Source of the DNA: Populus alba
Taxonomy: Eukaryota; Streptophyta; Magnoliopsida; Malpighiales; Salicaceae
Reading direction: 5' to 3'
Assembly: GCF_005239225.2 (NCBI RefSeq)
Contig: NC_133300.1
Location: 4,183,875-4,247,874, forward strand
Length of the DNA stretch: 64,000 bases
Part shown: positions 1 through 11,245 of the stretch, one piece after another
How positions within the stretch are numbered: position 1 is the stretch's first letter
Layout of the letters: each line of letters starts with the position of its first letter
The notes under the pieces: model-generated
Told to the model about the DNA's origin: nothing
The model's database searches: none
The model's input: only the letters and a program-made list of their open reading frames with translations
Position numbers and translations under genes: made by a program

Positions 1-610
1 CTTTCCAATGCGGTAGAAGTTCATCCAGTGCTCGGGGCTCAAACACATTGCCGGATAAGATATGAGCACCTACAACCACATTGAATAACCCAAAAAAAAA
101 AAAAGAGCCATACAAATAAATAAAATCAAAGAAAAAGAATTAAATAAACTCATTTCAAAAGCTCTATTAACACTAATACAATCTCGGAAGCCAAAAATAC
201 TACCGGCAATTTAGACAAATACCTACTTCAGGGCCTTTCTCAACAACACAAACCGATAAATCCACACCCTTTTCACTAGACAACTGCTTCAATCTTATTG
301 CAGCTGATAATCCAGCCGGTCCAGCACCAACAATCACAACATCATACTCTATAGACTCCCTTTGAGCTTCACTACTAAACCTCCTAACAAAACCTTGATT
401 TTTATCAAAATTCCTCATTTTAGCACAACTTGGCCAAAGCCCATATGAAAAAACCCGGTTGAAGCATCCTTTTGAGGCTATAAGACTCCAGCTTTGATGG
501 AAACAAGAAGACCAATCTGCAGAGATTGAGTGTTTTTGAGGTGATTTCAATGGATTGAACAAAGATTTAAGAGAATTGGACTTTGAACGAAGTGAAATGA
601 GTCTCTGCAT
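1..610 (-). CDS. ETFQO: Electron transfer flavoprotein-ubiquinone oxidoreductase, N-terminal part (truncated by window edge)
   Basis: Inner-mitochondrial-membrane flavoprotein that passes electrons from ETF to ubiquinone during branched-chain amino-acid and fatty-acid catabolism. Exon 1 is 223-610 (ATG at 608-610); the intron is 70-222, with donor GTATTT and acceptor TTGTAG; exon 2 starts at 69 and runs off the window. The joined phase restores a continuous frame reading [14 protein letters not shown], which matches the family just after the dinucleotide fold. Residues about 1-80 are rich in Ser, Arg and Lys with few acidic residues, as expected of a mitochondrial presequence. The FAD-binding GxGxxG motif reads [14 protein letters not shown] at about residues 91-104. 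Only about 150 of roughly 600 residues are present, so the quinone and 4Fe-4S regions cannot be judged. The N-terminal methionine choice is supported by the presequence and an in-frame upstream stop. Confidence 0.93.
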
Positions 611-2427
611 AATTTAATGATTGATTGATGGATAGAATGTGGTGATTGAGAAGCTAAGTTTGAATCTTTTTTATTGCACAGCTTGTTTGGTTAAGGATGA
701 TGAGCTGACGTTCCATGTTCATCTTTCCATGTTGGATCATGGATGTGACCCATTATGACAGGTGGTGAACATAAGGAGGATTTTTTATTATTATTATAAT
801 CTCCTCTCATCATACTATACGCTTGAATTTTTTTTATTTTTATTTTTATTTTTTAAATATATATTTATAAATTTAATTTTATTATTTAATATTAGAGTAT
901 AAATTTTTTAATATTTTATGAGATTGTTCTAAAATTTTAATTCAAACTATATAAATTTACGCGTGAACCTCCTTTTCTTTTTTTAATTATTTTTTTAATT
1001 TTTATTTTTTAATATTAAATTAATAAGGAACTAGATTTCATGATTTATTTTGATCTTCTTTCTATAATGTTATCTCTATTTATAACTTGTATCGTGACTT
1101 TGATGAATTAATCCGAATTAACTTGAATTATTTTTTGTTTTTTTAATATATATTTTTTCATCTTTCAACACTAAATTGATTGATAATTACATTTCATGAT
1201 TTGTTTTAATTTGTTTTTTTATTGGGTTATCTTGATTTTATTACGAGTTATATGTTTGACAAATTAATTCAAGTTGACTAAGGTTATTTTTTTAATTGAT
1301 TTTTTTTACAATTTCATCATTTAACATTATGTTTTTGGATATTAAGCTTTATAATTTATTTTCTATATAATTATCATAATCTCATGACTTAGCATATGAA
1401 TTGACAAGTTAACCCGAGTTGATATAAATCGATTCAATATGTTATTATCTTTATTTTTATTAAAAAAATCTCATCCTAGATAATTATATTAATTTAAAAC
1501 TATTTTTTTTTATAGTTATTTAGATTATCTTTAGATTTATCATGACAATCGAGTTACATTAAATAAATTTATAAATAATTTATTTTTACTAGAAAAAATA
1601 TTAGCAATATTAATATATTATTTTTTACATTAAAAATAATTTAATTCAATTTACAGCATTGCATGAGTGAATTACCTAGTCTTTATCTAAAGATTCTATG
1701 AATTAGATTCATCCATTCGATGAAATTAGACAATGTGGGAGATAATTTTTCTAAGATTATCATTAATTAAAATTAAAAAAAAAAAAAACTAATTAGGATA
1801 GGGTTTTTCATTACCTCTCCTCACAAAGCAAAAGGTTATTTGTATTTTTTTTTCTTCAATTAATTATTCTTTATTTTATAATATTAATTTTTTTTTATTT
1901 AGTGATCTCACTTTTACAATATATATTATAAGTTTGATGAGTTAACTCAAGTTTTTTTTTCCTAATTAACTTTTTTTTATTCATTTTATCTTTTAATATT
2001 AAGTTATTTAAGAATTAGACTTTATGATTTGTTTTGTTTGCTTTTTATTAGGTTATCATCGCCTTATGACATGAGAATAGTGTTTAACGGTTTAACTCGA
2101 GTTGACTGGAGTTATTTTTTATGTTTTTTTTTAATTGAATTTTTCTCCTAATTTTATCATTCAAGATTGAGTTGGTTAAGAATTGAGTTTCATAATCTGT
2201 TTTAATTTGCTTTCTATGAGGATATCTTGTTCACATGATCAAGGTCACAAGTTTTGGTATTTTTACCCCGATTAAATTAGGTTGTTTCTTTAATTTTTTT
2301 TTTAAAGGTTTTCTCGGTCTCACAATCTGGATTAGGAATTCTTCAACATTTGATTTGCTTTTTATTTGGCTGTCTTCATCTTATTACTCAAGTTGCAGGT
2401 TTGATAGATTAACTTAGTTAACTATTA

Positions 2428-2547
2428 GGGATTGTTTGGGATTGTAGTAGCGATGACAATTTAAAGTACTTTTCGTTTAGAAACGTATTAAAATAAAGTT
2501 TTTTTTTTAAAAAAAAAATATTTTTTGACATCAGCACATCAAAACAA

Positions 2548-2595
<48 letters not shown>

Positions 2596-2663
2596 GCAAA
2601 TAAAATAGTAAAAAAATTTAAAATTTTTGGGAACGCGGTTTGCATCGCGTTCCCAAACATGCC
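2428..2663. mobile_element. Tourist/Harbinger-like MITE with TTA target duplication
   Basis: A 236-bp element. The left terminus GGGATTGTTTGGGA pairs with the right terminus, whose reverse complement reads GGCATGTTTGGGA, and the element is flanked by TTA at 2425-2427 and TTA at 2664-2666. A 3-bp TTA/TAA duplication and this terminal sequence fit the PIF/Harbinger group. It is non-coding, and its interior contains an (AT)21 microsatellite at 2551-2592. An inner palindromic stretch 'gaacgcggtttgcatcgcgttc' style arm lies near its right end. Confidence 0.72.
2551..2592. repeat. (AT)21 microsatellite
   Basis: Uninterrupted AT dinucleotide run inside the MITE. Likely length-polymorphic. Confidence 0.95.
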
Positions 2664-3782
2664 TTAAGTTTTTTTTTTTTTAAATTGACTTTTTTTTCTT
2701 CTTCATCATTTACTATTACATGTGATTAAGAATTAAGCTTTATTATTTATTTTGATTTATTTTTTATTAGGTTATTTCAGCCTTATGACTAAAGAATAAT
2801 GTTTAACAAGTTAACCTATGTTGACTCTACTTATTTTTTATGTTATTTTTTAATTAAAATTTTTATAAATTTTATCATTCAATATTGGACCTGACATAGT
2901 TGATTAGCAATTGAGATTCATGATTTGTTTTGATTTATTCTCTATAATATTATCTTAATCTCATAACCAGCATAGTAGATTTGACAGGTTATCTCGGGTT
3001 AAATTAAGTTATTATTTTTTTTTCTATGAAATTATCTTGGTATCATGATTTGAGCCATGAGTTTAATGAATTAACTCGGGTTGTTTTTTATGTTCTTTTT
3101 TTAATTGATTTTTTTTAATGTCATCCTTCACTGATTGAGAATTGAAGATTGAAATTTATAATTTATTTTGATTTAATTTATATGGGGTAATCTCGGTTTT
3201 ATGACCCAGATCATGAGTTTAACAAGTTAACTCGGGTTGTGTTTTTAGATATTTATTTATTTGATTTTTTTTCAATTTTATTATTCAATATTTGAGTGAT
3301 TAAGAATTAAGCTTTATAATTTGTTTTGATTTTCTTTTTATGGGGTTATTATAATCTCATAACTTGGTTTATGAATTTGACATGTTAACTTGTGTTAACC
3401 CGAGTTAATCCACTATATTGTTATTTTAATATAAAAAATGTCATCTTGAAATTTTTTTGAATCAAATTATATTCTTACAAGTCATTTGGATTACTTTTGA
3501 ATCCATAAATTCAACCCCTAAATAGTTTAATTTTTTTTAACTAGAAAAAAACATTAATAATATCTAAATATATTTTTTATGTTAAGTAGAAATTTAACTT
3601 GACTTACAGTGAATAATCTAGTTATTTTCTAATTACGCAGAGAATTAATTATATTGAGAGGTGAAGAAATAACATGTGGTCTGTGATTGTAGTTAAAAAT
3701 CAATTTTTATTAGTATTATTTTGAGTCAATATTTTTTTTTTTTCATAAAAAAAACCCTTTCATAACTTAAAAATGCAAATAA

Positions 3783-3971
3783 GGGTCTCTTTAAAAGTAT
3801 GGTTGCAGTTATTTTTTAAAATATTTTTCATGGTAAAATATATTAAAATGATATTTTTTTAATTTTTTTTGAGATTAGTATATCAAATTCATCTAAAACA
3901 TAAAAAAATATTAATTTCTAGTAAAATAATTTTTTTTAAAAAAATTTTTAGAAACACGTTTCCAAATGCCC
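3783..3971. mobile_element. MITE-like element, degenerate
   Basis: Starts GGGTCTCTTTAAAAGTATGG and ends 'cgtttccaaatgccc', whose reverse complement begins GGGCATTTGG. It is followed by TTA and preceded by TAA. The interior has the same 'tttttaaaatatttttc', 'atattaaaatgatattttt' pattern as other small elements in the window. The flanking triplets do not match exactly, so the target duplication is not proven. Confidence 0.45.
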
Positions 3972-4449
3972 TTAAAATTTAATAGTGGTTAAACTCGGTT
4001 TATATTAACAAATTGATTTGATAAACTTATAATTGAGAGCTTAAATATAATTGGATTTTTTGTTAATCAAACAAAAGCAAAATATTAACCCAACTAATTA
4101 CTTTATATGTAACTATGTTCTTAATAACTTTGTTCGAACATGGCTTAAATGCTTCTTGATCAACATGCAAGAAAAAAAAAAACTATAATTTTAATAAAAA
4201 TTATTGACAAGTGACTCAATAACTCGGGTTTTTTTCCAGGTTTTTTCGTCGAACAATTTAACAAAACATCTTGATCACAAAGGGATGAATAATCTAAAAT
4301 AAAATAATAATAATAATTAAAAAAAAAAACATCAAGGGGGTACAGATCTAGGAAAGTGACAGAGGAGTCTTCAATTTGTTAAACCATTGCTAAATAAAGG
4401 AAAATCCAAATCAAAAGATGAACAAAATAACTATCAGGATTTGTGCTGT

Positions 4450-6268
4450 TTAAGGAAAAGGGAGGGTAGCAATGTGGTTATGAGCCACAGTTCCAATCCA
4501 CAGCTTCCCTTCTACTTCCCTGACTTCACTCGCTAGCTTCATCACTTCACCCTTTGGATCCTCAAGAACTTCCAAGATCTCTCCATGCTCATTGAAGAGG
4601 GATACGACTGTGTACATCTTCATGCCCATCATCCTGGCTAAGTACCTCATTTGGATTGGTAACCGGAAATAAACACTCTTCATCCATGGATTCCGAGTAA
4701 GAACCTCCTGTGCTGCTGTCCTGCAGCAATCTATTGCAACCCAGAATTGGCCTCTATCATTAAGTCTTACGTTGTCCGGAAAACCAGGCAGGTTTGCGAC
4801 AAGTTCCACCCTCCCGGTCTCCGGTCCTTCCAGCCAGTATTTCATTAGCCTGTGGCATTCATTGCCATGCATGTTAAACCAAATGACCAAGCTTGTCATA
4901 ACCTCCTACTCATCATGCACTACTGTCCATGATGTTCATAGTGCAATCTTTGAATGGAGTACCAATTTGGTTTCTTTTAGACATTCGCCGAAACGATCGA
5001 ATTGGATCATACAATATTGAAATTTTTTTTTGTAGAATTACAACTTTACAAGGATGTATGAACATTACCTGCAATTGGTAGTCTCGGTGAAGACAATGAA
5101 AGTTTGGTCCACAGATAGCTGCACTCCATTTGGAAATGCGAGGCCATCCAACACTACATGAGTTGTTTTGGTAGGAGGGTCATATCTGAGAAGCCTACCA
5201 GTGGATTCTCCTTCCAACAATATGAAGAAATGGTCCCTGCAGAACAAAGTCATATCAACAGCTCCAAAATTGTACAGAAATAGCCAAATCTTGTAAGAAC
5301 AGATTCCATTTTTGTGTACTCTTACACTCTGTCGTATCTCTTGCTGGTGTCAGTAAAGAAGATGGATCCATTGTTGTGTATGTCAAGGTCATTTGCAAAG
5401 AGTATTGGGTCCCCTCCCAAATGAGTTGCCAAAGGAGCAGCAAGCCCTCCTTCAGGCCCAACTACCAGAAGGCCATAATAAGCATCAGCAATATACAAAT
5501 TTCCACTCTCTTTGTGGAACCTTAGACCCAGTGGACGACCACACAGTTTCTCATGCTTCCATTGCTTAGATGTGGTCGAGTCAACTCCTCTAGCACAAAG
5601 TTTCTCTGACCTTTCAAAGCCAATTCGAAGAATAGTTAGTATATATCAGCAAGGAGATGTTAAAAGAGAGAACAAATTCATGTTCCAGATTTCTTTGATT
5701 TGACTCACTAACTTATTGATCTTAATTAGCAACTTCATTAGAGAAAGTTTTCCCTCAACACAAGCTAATTACTTGGCATATACTCCAATTGCCAAGAATT
5801 TTCGTATATGCAAGTTATAAACCATCTACATCTACAAGAATTTTCAGAGTAGATGAATACATATTTTCTCTGTTTTCATCAAGTCATTAGTAGAACTCAC
5901 CAGTTTGTGGAAACAAGTGCAAAGGTTTCCCATCCAACATCCTGTCCCATCCATCTCACAACGCGTCCATCGGCCAAACCAGCGTAAGGGCCTCGCCCCA
6001 GGCTGTCGAACTCCAACGATTCAGGGCCAAAAACTTCATCGACAAACTCCAAATTTCCGGACCCTAATCGACTTCTATTGTCTCTAGGCCAGTTTTCCAT
6101 GACTTGCTTGTAAGGGGCAAGGTCATGCTTAAAAGGCTTGAAATCATGGTCTCCTAAAGGTCCCAGTTTAAACGGATCCATTATAACAAAACTTATAGCT
6201 AGAGCAAGAACTAGGAGAAGTGGATGCTGCAACAATGTCCCATCTCTTTGCGATCCTTTCTTCTCCAT
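4450..6268 (-). CDS. Strictosidine synthase-like protein, LAP3/SSL type (four exons)
   Basis: Exons, in order of reading: 6268-5901, 5610-5326, 5236-5069, 4849-4450; the join gives 406 residues without a frame break. All introns are GT-AG. After a short hydrophobic N-terminal segment (about residues 15-30, LLLVLALAISFVIM) comes the conserved block LAPYKQVMENWPRDNRSRL, then GPESLEF, GRGPYAGLADGRVVRW, LYIADAYYGL, FANDLDI, FFTDTS and FPNGVQL. This is the six-bladed beta-propeller of the strictosidine synthase-like family, usually secreted or ER/vacuolar. Plant members outside alkaloid producers are not expected to make strictosidine; LAP3 in Arabidopsis is needed for pollen exine formation. The LAP3 assignment rests on overall resemblance and on an RBL13-like neighbour, so orthology is inference. 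An in-frame ATG further upstream (6457) was not used because the hydrophobic leader follows 6268. Confidence 0.88.
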
Positions 6269-7793
6269 CTCGAGGAACTTGGTTAGATCGAGAGAATGTG
6301 TGTTGCGGGAAGGAAAGATCCAGTGAGGGTGTAAATGGTGGATCGTTAGGACACAACTTAGTTGATTTTCATATGTTAGGAAGTAGAGAGCATGCGGTGT
6401 TCGTGATTTCATTGAGTTCAGAAGTAGGTTGTCTGTTGTTGGCCATGTTATTTGCATTTCTTCTTACTGTTGAGATACAAACCAGAAATTATGATTTCCC
6501 TCTGGCAACTGAATAGAATTTTACCCATAAATCTAATTCAATCGAAACATTCAAATGCAAGCATTGCCTCCATGAATGGAGTCTTTTTAACTAGTGATGA
6601 AAGTAAGTTGGCTGCATACACAAGCAATGCAATTTGTACAAAACAATTTTTATAGGACAACTGCAGAGGATAAGCCTCATCATGATAAAGCTTTTGGGTA
6701 TCTTGTTTACTGTATTGGGACAAAAAAACAGAGATGATATAGATATGGCATATACTTCCTGTTTTGAAAATATAGAAATTTACTTAAAAACTACGAAAAA
6801 GGCATTTACTTTATGTTCCATTTCCATCTCTTTAATCAAATACGTTTCTGTTTTTTTTTTTTTTTTTTTTTCTGTATTTGTCCTTGGTTTCTCAAGAAAG
6901 GAAGAATAAAGAGACAGATGTGTAGAATAAGAGATACAGAAAAATATACATTCTTAGTATCTTGTACTATTACATTATGGTCTTATATTTATTACAATCT
7001 TTGATTCAAAAAATTTTATAATTAAGGATACAATTAATGATAAAATATACATTTAATTTCTAGAATATCTGTTGCAGATATGATTATAATTATCTTTAGT
7101 TTTAAAAATCTCTTGTGCAGGTATGATCAGAAATCACGATCCCTGATCATGATTTTTTCAGTATCAGGAATCCCTGATCATAATTATAATCTTTAAATAT
7201 TTATTTTTAATATCATTATTATTTTCATTGTAGATATCATCAGAGATCATGAATATCTTTAGTAATATTAATCCTTAATCATGATAGCAATCCCTGATCA
7301 TGTTTATTTTCAGTACTAATATTATTTCCAGTAGATTGAATAATATCCTCAACAGCTTCGAAGAACTGAACAACTTTCAAATCCATCAAGTAAAATGTCA
7401 ATTACTTGAATGTTATTTGAAACAATGAATGATCAGCATAAAAACAATAACCCATCTACTGATTTAAATATAGTACAGAGATCATATTGCAGCTGAAAAG
7501 GAATAGCAGGATGGATAGACATGGTTCCCATTCTCTAAGAAATCCATCACTTGAACATCCAATGGATGAATGCCAGCATCTGATTTTGGAATCGAAGACA
7601 GGCAGTAGTTTAGTCCAAGTTCCCTCAACACTGTGATCGATGCCCAGAACACAACAATTTTATGTGGTTCAGCAATCTTCTATGTCCAGGCCGAGCAGCC
7701 AATTTCATTATATAGAGAAAAAAACTACAATCTACGACAATGGAGGAGGAGCAACACCTCAACTTAACTCCCACTCTCTGTAATGGTCTCACA

Positions 7794-7812
7794 TCTCTCT
7801 CTCTCTCTCTCT
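7794..7812. repeat. (CT)n microsatellite
   Basis: About nine CT units between 'acat' and 'gctgctac'. Confidence 0.9.
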
Positions 7813-8218
7813 GCTGCTACAGCTACTGCTTGATTTATAATTACCTCGAAAATCCGGCAGCAATGAGAATAATCTGAATTTCTCAATTTCAAAACCAAAT
7901 GCACAAATTCGAATTGGAAGAAAGAAACCGAAAGTTCTGATGAAAGCTCGGAACTCCATTCAAATGCAGCAGCCAGGTTCTTGTCATCAGAGTGACTAAA
8001 TCTTTCTAATTAGATTGATTAAGAAAGTAGCTTTTTTAAAGTGATTTTCACTTAAAAAACAATTTTTATATATATTTTTACGTGCTTTTCTATTATAACT
8101 GTCTTTTCTGTAGCGAAACAGAAGCCAACTACTGCCTTGGTAACTCTTGTTCATCCCAAATCAACTAAAAAAACCTGCAACACTATCGTATATCTTCTCT
8201 CAACACATGCTGCGCAAC

Positions 8219-8421
8219 ACATTACCTGTCTCTTTTTTTTTTTTTCGATTTATGCACCAAGATTAATCTCAAGGCTCACTGAACATTCTGCAAACCCAGT
8301 AAACATGTAAAACACCATAAAAATGACAAACATACACATTGAGATTTGAACCCAAAATACAAAAACAAGAAAATCCTTATCACCGCTGGGCTACAAGTCT
8401 CGGTGTACATTACCTGTCTCT
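8219..8421 (-). mobile_element. tRNA-derived SINE with perfect 15-bp target-site duplication
   Basis: The body is 8234-8406, read on the minus strand. Its 5' part carries an RNA polymerase III A box (TAGCCCAGCGG, near 8392-8382) and B box (GGTTCAAATCTC, near 8353-8342), and it ends in a poly(A) tail (a T run from 8234 on the plus strand). The 15-base sequence 'acattacctgtctct' occurs directly on both sides, at 8219-8233 and 8407-8421, which is the expected target duplication of LINE-driven retroposition. A related, more diverged copy lies at about 31367-31545. Family name not assigned. Confidence 0.85.
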
Positions 8422-9670
8422 CTTAATCAGCAACTTAATGTCTCATCGAGTAGAAAGAAAGATGAGCAGGGTTAACATCATCAATCCAATTCACAAAACT
8501 GCCTGTAAATAATTTTTGAGCAATTCAAATAATAAAAAATAAAATTAAAAGAAAAATAATTATAAAAAAAAATAAAAAAAATTGAGTCAATTAAGTTAAT
8601 GCACAAAACTTGTTACTTGATGCATCCAACTATAATAATATTATAAAAAATAAAATAAATTATAAAATTTAATTTTTAATAAATATAATATTATAAAATA
8701 AAATTAAAAAAAAAACAAAATATTATTTCTGATCAATATTTTACAAGAAGGGAAATAGCGATTTCCTCTCTTCAATTATTTCTGTTAATTTCGATTGCAA
8801 ACTTCGGCAAATTAGTTTTTTTAGTGAATTCGGTTCCAATTTTAATTGTCAACCCAATGTAGATTCTTAAAGTTAAAATTGAAAAAATAAATTGTTGTCA
8901 TTCGGTTGCAAATAAAAAAAATTAAAAAAAAATGAACTGTTTCTTCCAAGCATTTATAGGATTTTAAAGTTTGAAAGTGAGGACGGTATTTTTTTTAGTT
9001 CAATAATCAAATATCCTAGAACTAACTTACATGTTAATCAAAACTAATTTTCCATGCAACAATTTACTTGAGATAATCAAAGTAGCCCGAGAGACGTGGA
9101 GCTTTTCTGATTGGTCAACATCATTAAATCTGTCAGAAATTTACTTGGTACCGGTTTATCCGGTATCTCCTCCATGTCATAATCATCTCGCACTCTCAAA
9201 GACCAACTGCTTTAGCCAGTTTTCAGTAAATAACAAAACAGAGCAAGTTTTCTTCGCAAGGAATATCAAAATCCATACAAACGAAAAGCAAACAACTTTT
9301 AACCTTTATTGAAGGCTGTCTTTGAAGCTTCCTTGTAAAGACAAATCAAGCAGACAAAACCCTTTGTGTTTCTGTTTCTAATTTGGGTTTTTTTCAGAAA
9401 TCTTGATTCTTTGAGTGACCCTTTGTCTTCTCCACAAAAAAGGTTAGAACTTTGTGGTTTTAATTGCTTTTTTAGCTTAATTTCTTTGGTGTTTCTGTTT
9501 TTTTTTTTTGTTGGCTTGTGGGGATTTTAGTTATTGAGTGATTTATGTTTTTGGTTGCAAATCTGGTAGGATTTTGTAGCTACCCATTGTGGGTTTCTTG
9601 CTAAATTTACACTTGTGTAGATAATAGCATGTTTACTTGTGTGGTTTTTTTTTTGTTTAATGGTGGCTCT

Positions 9671-9706
9671 TTTGGTTTTGGTTTTGGTTTTGGTTTTGAT
9701 TTTGAT
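9671..9706. repeat. GGTTTT hexamer tract
   Basis: Five or so head-to-tail TTTTGG units within the presumed 5'-UTR intron of the EDR2-like gene. Confidence 0.85.
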
Positions 9707-10294
9707 AATTTGTTGATTCTTTTTGCGGTTTTAGATGTAATTGGTGTAGTGTAGTTTACTTTCTTGGCAAATGCTGTGGATTTTGGTTTGGTGGGGTTTC
9801 TTTGCTGGTTTCAATGATGTTGTTGTGTGTTTAGTTCATGTGAATTTGTTTTCATGAAAGCGAGGTAGATTTGGAAACATTTTCCATGAAAACTGTGTTC
9901 ATATAACTATATGTACCAAAGCTTATCACTTATACGTGTTGATATATACGATGAATTATTAGTTCTTGATGATAAGATTTTTATTCAGGTCAATAAAAGC
10001 TCATAGAACAACCCTTTAAAGAAAATTTTGCAGTGACTAATGTAGTATGGAGATTCTTGACTCTGAAAATAGCGATCTCTTTATCTGGTTATGTTTTGAT
10101 GGGTTTGAGAGAGTAATGTTTAGTCATTTCAATGCATGTTTTGTTTTATGACGTGAGGGTGTTTTTTACCTTCATAGAGTTGGCAGGAGCATCTATAGAA
10201 CTGTGCCACAGATTGCACATGTCTGATCTTTCCCATTATTGGTTTTGTTTTGTCACGTTTGGTTAATTGATATGTTTGGTCCAAACAGAGTCAT

Positions 10295-11245
10295 ATGGCC
10301 AGCCTCGGTGATGGGGAGCATCAATGGTTAGAGAGAGTAAAATCAGAGGGGGCTTTTCCACTACTTGATCCAGATAATTGTTCAAATGGCTGGGCATCTC
10401 CACCTGGAGACTATTTCATGGTAAGAGGTCCAGAGTATTTGACAACTAAGACTAAAATCCCTGGTGGAGAATATCTTTTAAAGCCTCTTGGATTTGACTG
10501 GATTAAAGGGTCTAATAAGATTGCAGAGGTTTTGAAGAATCAAAAAAACCGTGTGAGGAAGGTTATTGAAGAAGAGTTTCCAGATGGTGATAAGCCTTTT
10601 GTTTGGGCATTTAATCTACAACTCCCGGGTAAGGACAACTATAGTGCTGTGGCGTATTTTGTAGCCACAGAGCCATTTCCTGAGGGATCTTTAGTTGATC
10701 AGTTCTTGAATGGTGATGATGGGTTTAGAAATTCAAGGCTTAAACTGATTGCCAACATTGTCAAAGGCCCCTGGATAGTAAGAAAGGCAGTCGGAGAGCA
10801 GGCTGTGTGCATTATTGGGCGTGCCCTTTCTTCCAAGTACTGTGTTGCAGAGAATTTCTTCGAAGTGGATGTGGATATCGGATCTTCAATGGTTGCAAGT
10901 GCAATAGTTCATTTGGCGTTTGGTTACATCTCAATGTTGACTGTTGACCTGGCTTTTCTCATCGAGGCTCAAAGTGAGTCAGAGCTTCCAGAACGACTCT
11001 TAGGCGCCGTCAGATTTTCTGATCTAAACCCTGCTTGTGCTTCCTTATATGAACTGTCATATGGAAGTACCGATAATTTGCAGTCCTCATTGCCGACCCG
11101 CTTATGGAAGTCAATTGGACAGGGGTTTTCTCAACTCCTTCATCCCGTGCCAGGGGCTCAAGAAAATAGTTCTGCCTCTGGCACAACCCATGGTAATGAA
11201 ACTTCGGAGCTCAAAGAGGGCAATGAAGACACAAAGAAATGGTAA
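10295..11245 (+). CDS. EDR2-like DUF1336 protein (short form)
   Basis: 316 residues as read through, or 315 if the terminal intron is removed. The conserved blocks SPPGDYFMVRGPEYL, KIPGGEYLLKPLGFDW, FVWAFNLQLPG, NSRLKLIANIVKGPWIVRKAVG, YFEVDVDI-like FFEVDVDIGSS and VVDLAFLIE-like VDLAFLIEAQ are those of the C-terminal domain of ENHANCED DISEASE RESISTANCE 2. The PH and START lipid-binding domains of full EDR2 are absent, as in the short family members, so the role is probably lipid- or membrane-linked but unknown. A 5'-UTR intron is likely (donor AAAAAG|GTTAGA near 9442, acceptor 'ccaaacag' at 10281-10288, six bases before the ATG). At the 3' end the codon TGG overlaps a strong donor, TG|GTAAGAG at 11242; splicing to the acceptor 'tttgcag|atga' at 12246 would create TGA one codon earlier. 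Either way the protein is essentially unchanged. Confidence 0.88.
   Translation: MASLGDGEHQWLERVKSEGAFPLLDPDNCSNGWASPPGDYFMVRGPEYLTTKTKIPGGEYLLKPLGFDWIKGSNKIAEVLKNQKNRVRKVIEEEFPDGDKPFVWAFNLQLPGKDNYSAVAYFVATEPFPEGSLVDQFLNGDDGFRNSRLKLIANIVKGPWIVRKAVGEQAVCIIGRALSSKYCVAENFFEVDVDIGSSMVASAIVHLAFGYISMLTVDLAFLIEAQSESELPERLLGAVRFSDLNPACASLYELSYGSTDNLQSSLPTRLWKSIGQGFSQLLHPVPGAQENSSASGTTHGNETSELKEGNEDTKKW

Larger units (their letters stand above)
1000..3450. repeat. Array of degenerate dispersed-repeat units
   Basis: The same phrase recurs about ten times with many substitutions: 'ttaagaattgagctttat', 'aatttgttttgatttg', 'ttttatggggttatc', 'ctcatgac', then 'gagtttgacaagttaac' and 'tcgggttgact'. Clear occurrences are near 1010-1130, 1170-1290, 1320-1440, 1980-2110, 2160-2260, 2700-2830, 2885-3010, 3150-3240 and 3290-3400. 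Spacing is about 120-170 bp, with AT-rich filler. The same unit is found at 19.5-20.2 kb. I know of similar text as an abundant repeat in poplar DNA, but cannot name its class. Confidence 0.7.
611..4449. other. AT-rich intergenic region with diverged repeats and MITEs
   Basis: No gene is supported here. About 1.0-3.45 kb consists of diverged copies of a short repeat (listed separately), interrupted by one clear MITE at 2428-2663 and followed by a second MITE-like element at 3783-3971. The only long frame (2235-2417) lies inside repeat text and has no recognisable protein similarity. Confidence 0.75.
6269..9300. other. Intergenic region without supported genes
   Basis: Contains a 22-base poly-T tract near 6850, a block of repeated 'atccctgatcatgat' phrases at 7120-7310, a CT microsatellite at 7794-7812 and a SINE at 8234-8406. 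Frames here (for example 6220-6516 and 9031-9312) lack codon structure or similarity that I can recognise. About 9000-9300 may be the promoter of the EDR2-like gene that follows. Confidence 0.65.

Noticed and set aside
6269..6457. Upstream in-frame start for the strictosidine-synthase-like gene
   Set aside because: The extra 63 residues are not leader-like and would bury the hydrophobic N terminus; the ATG at 6268 gives the usual family architecture.
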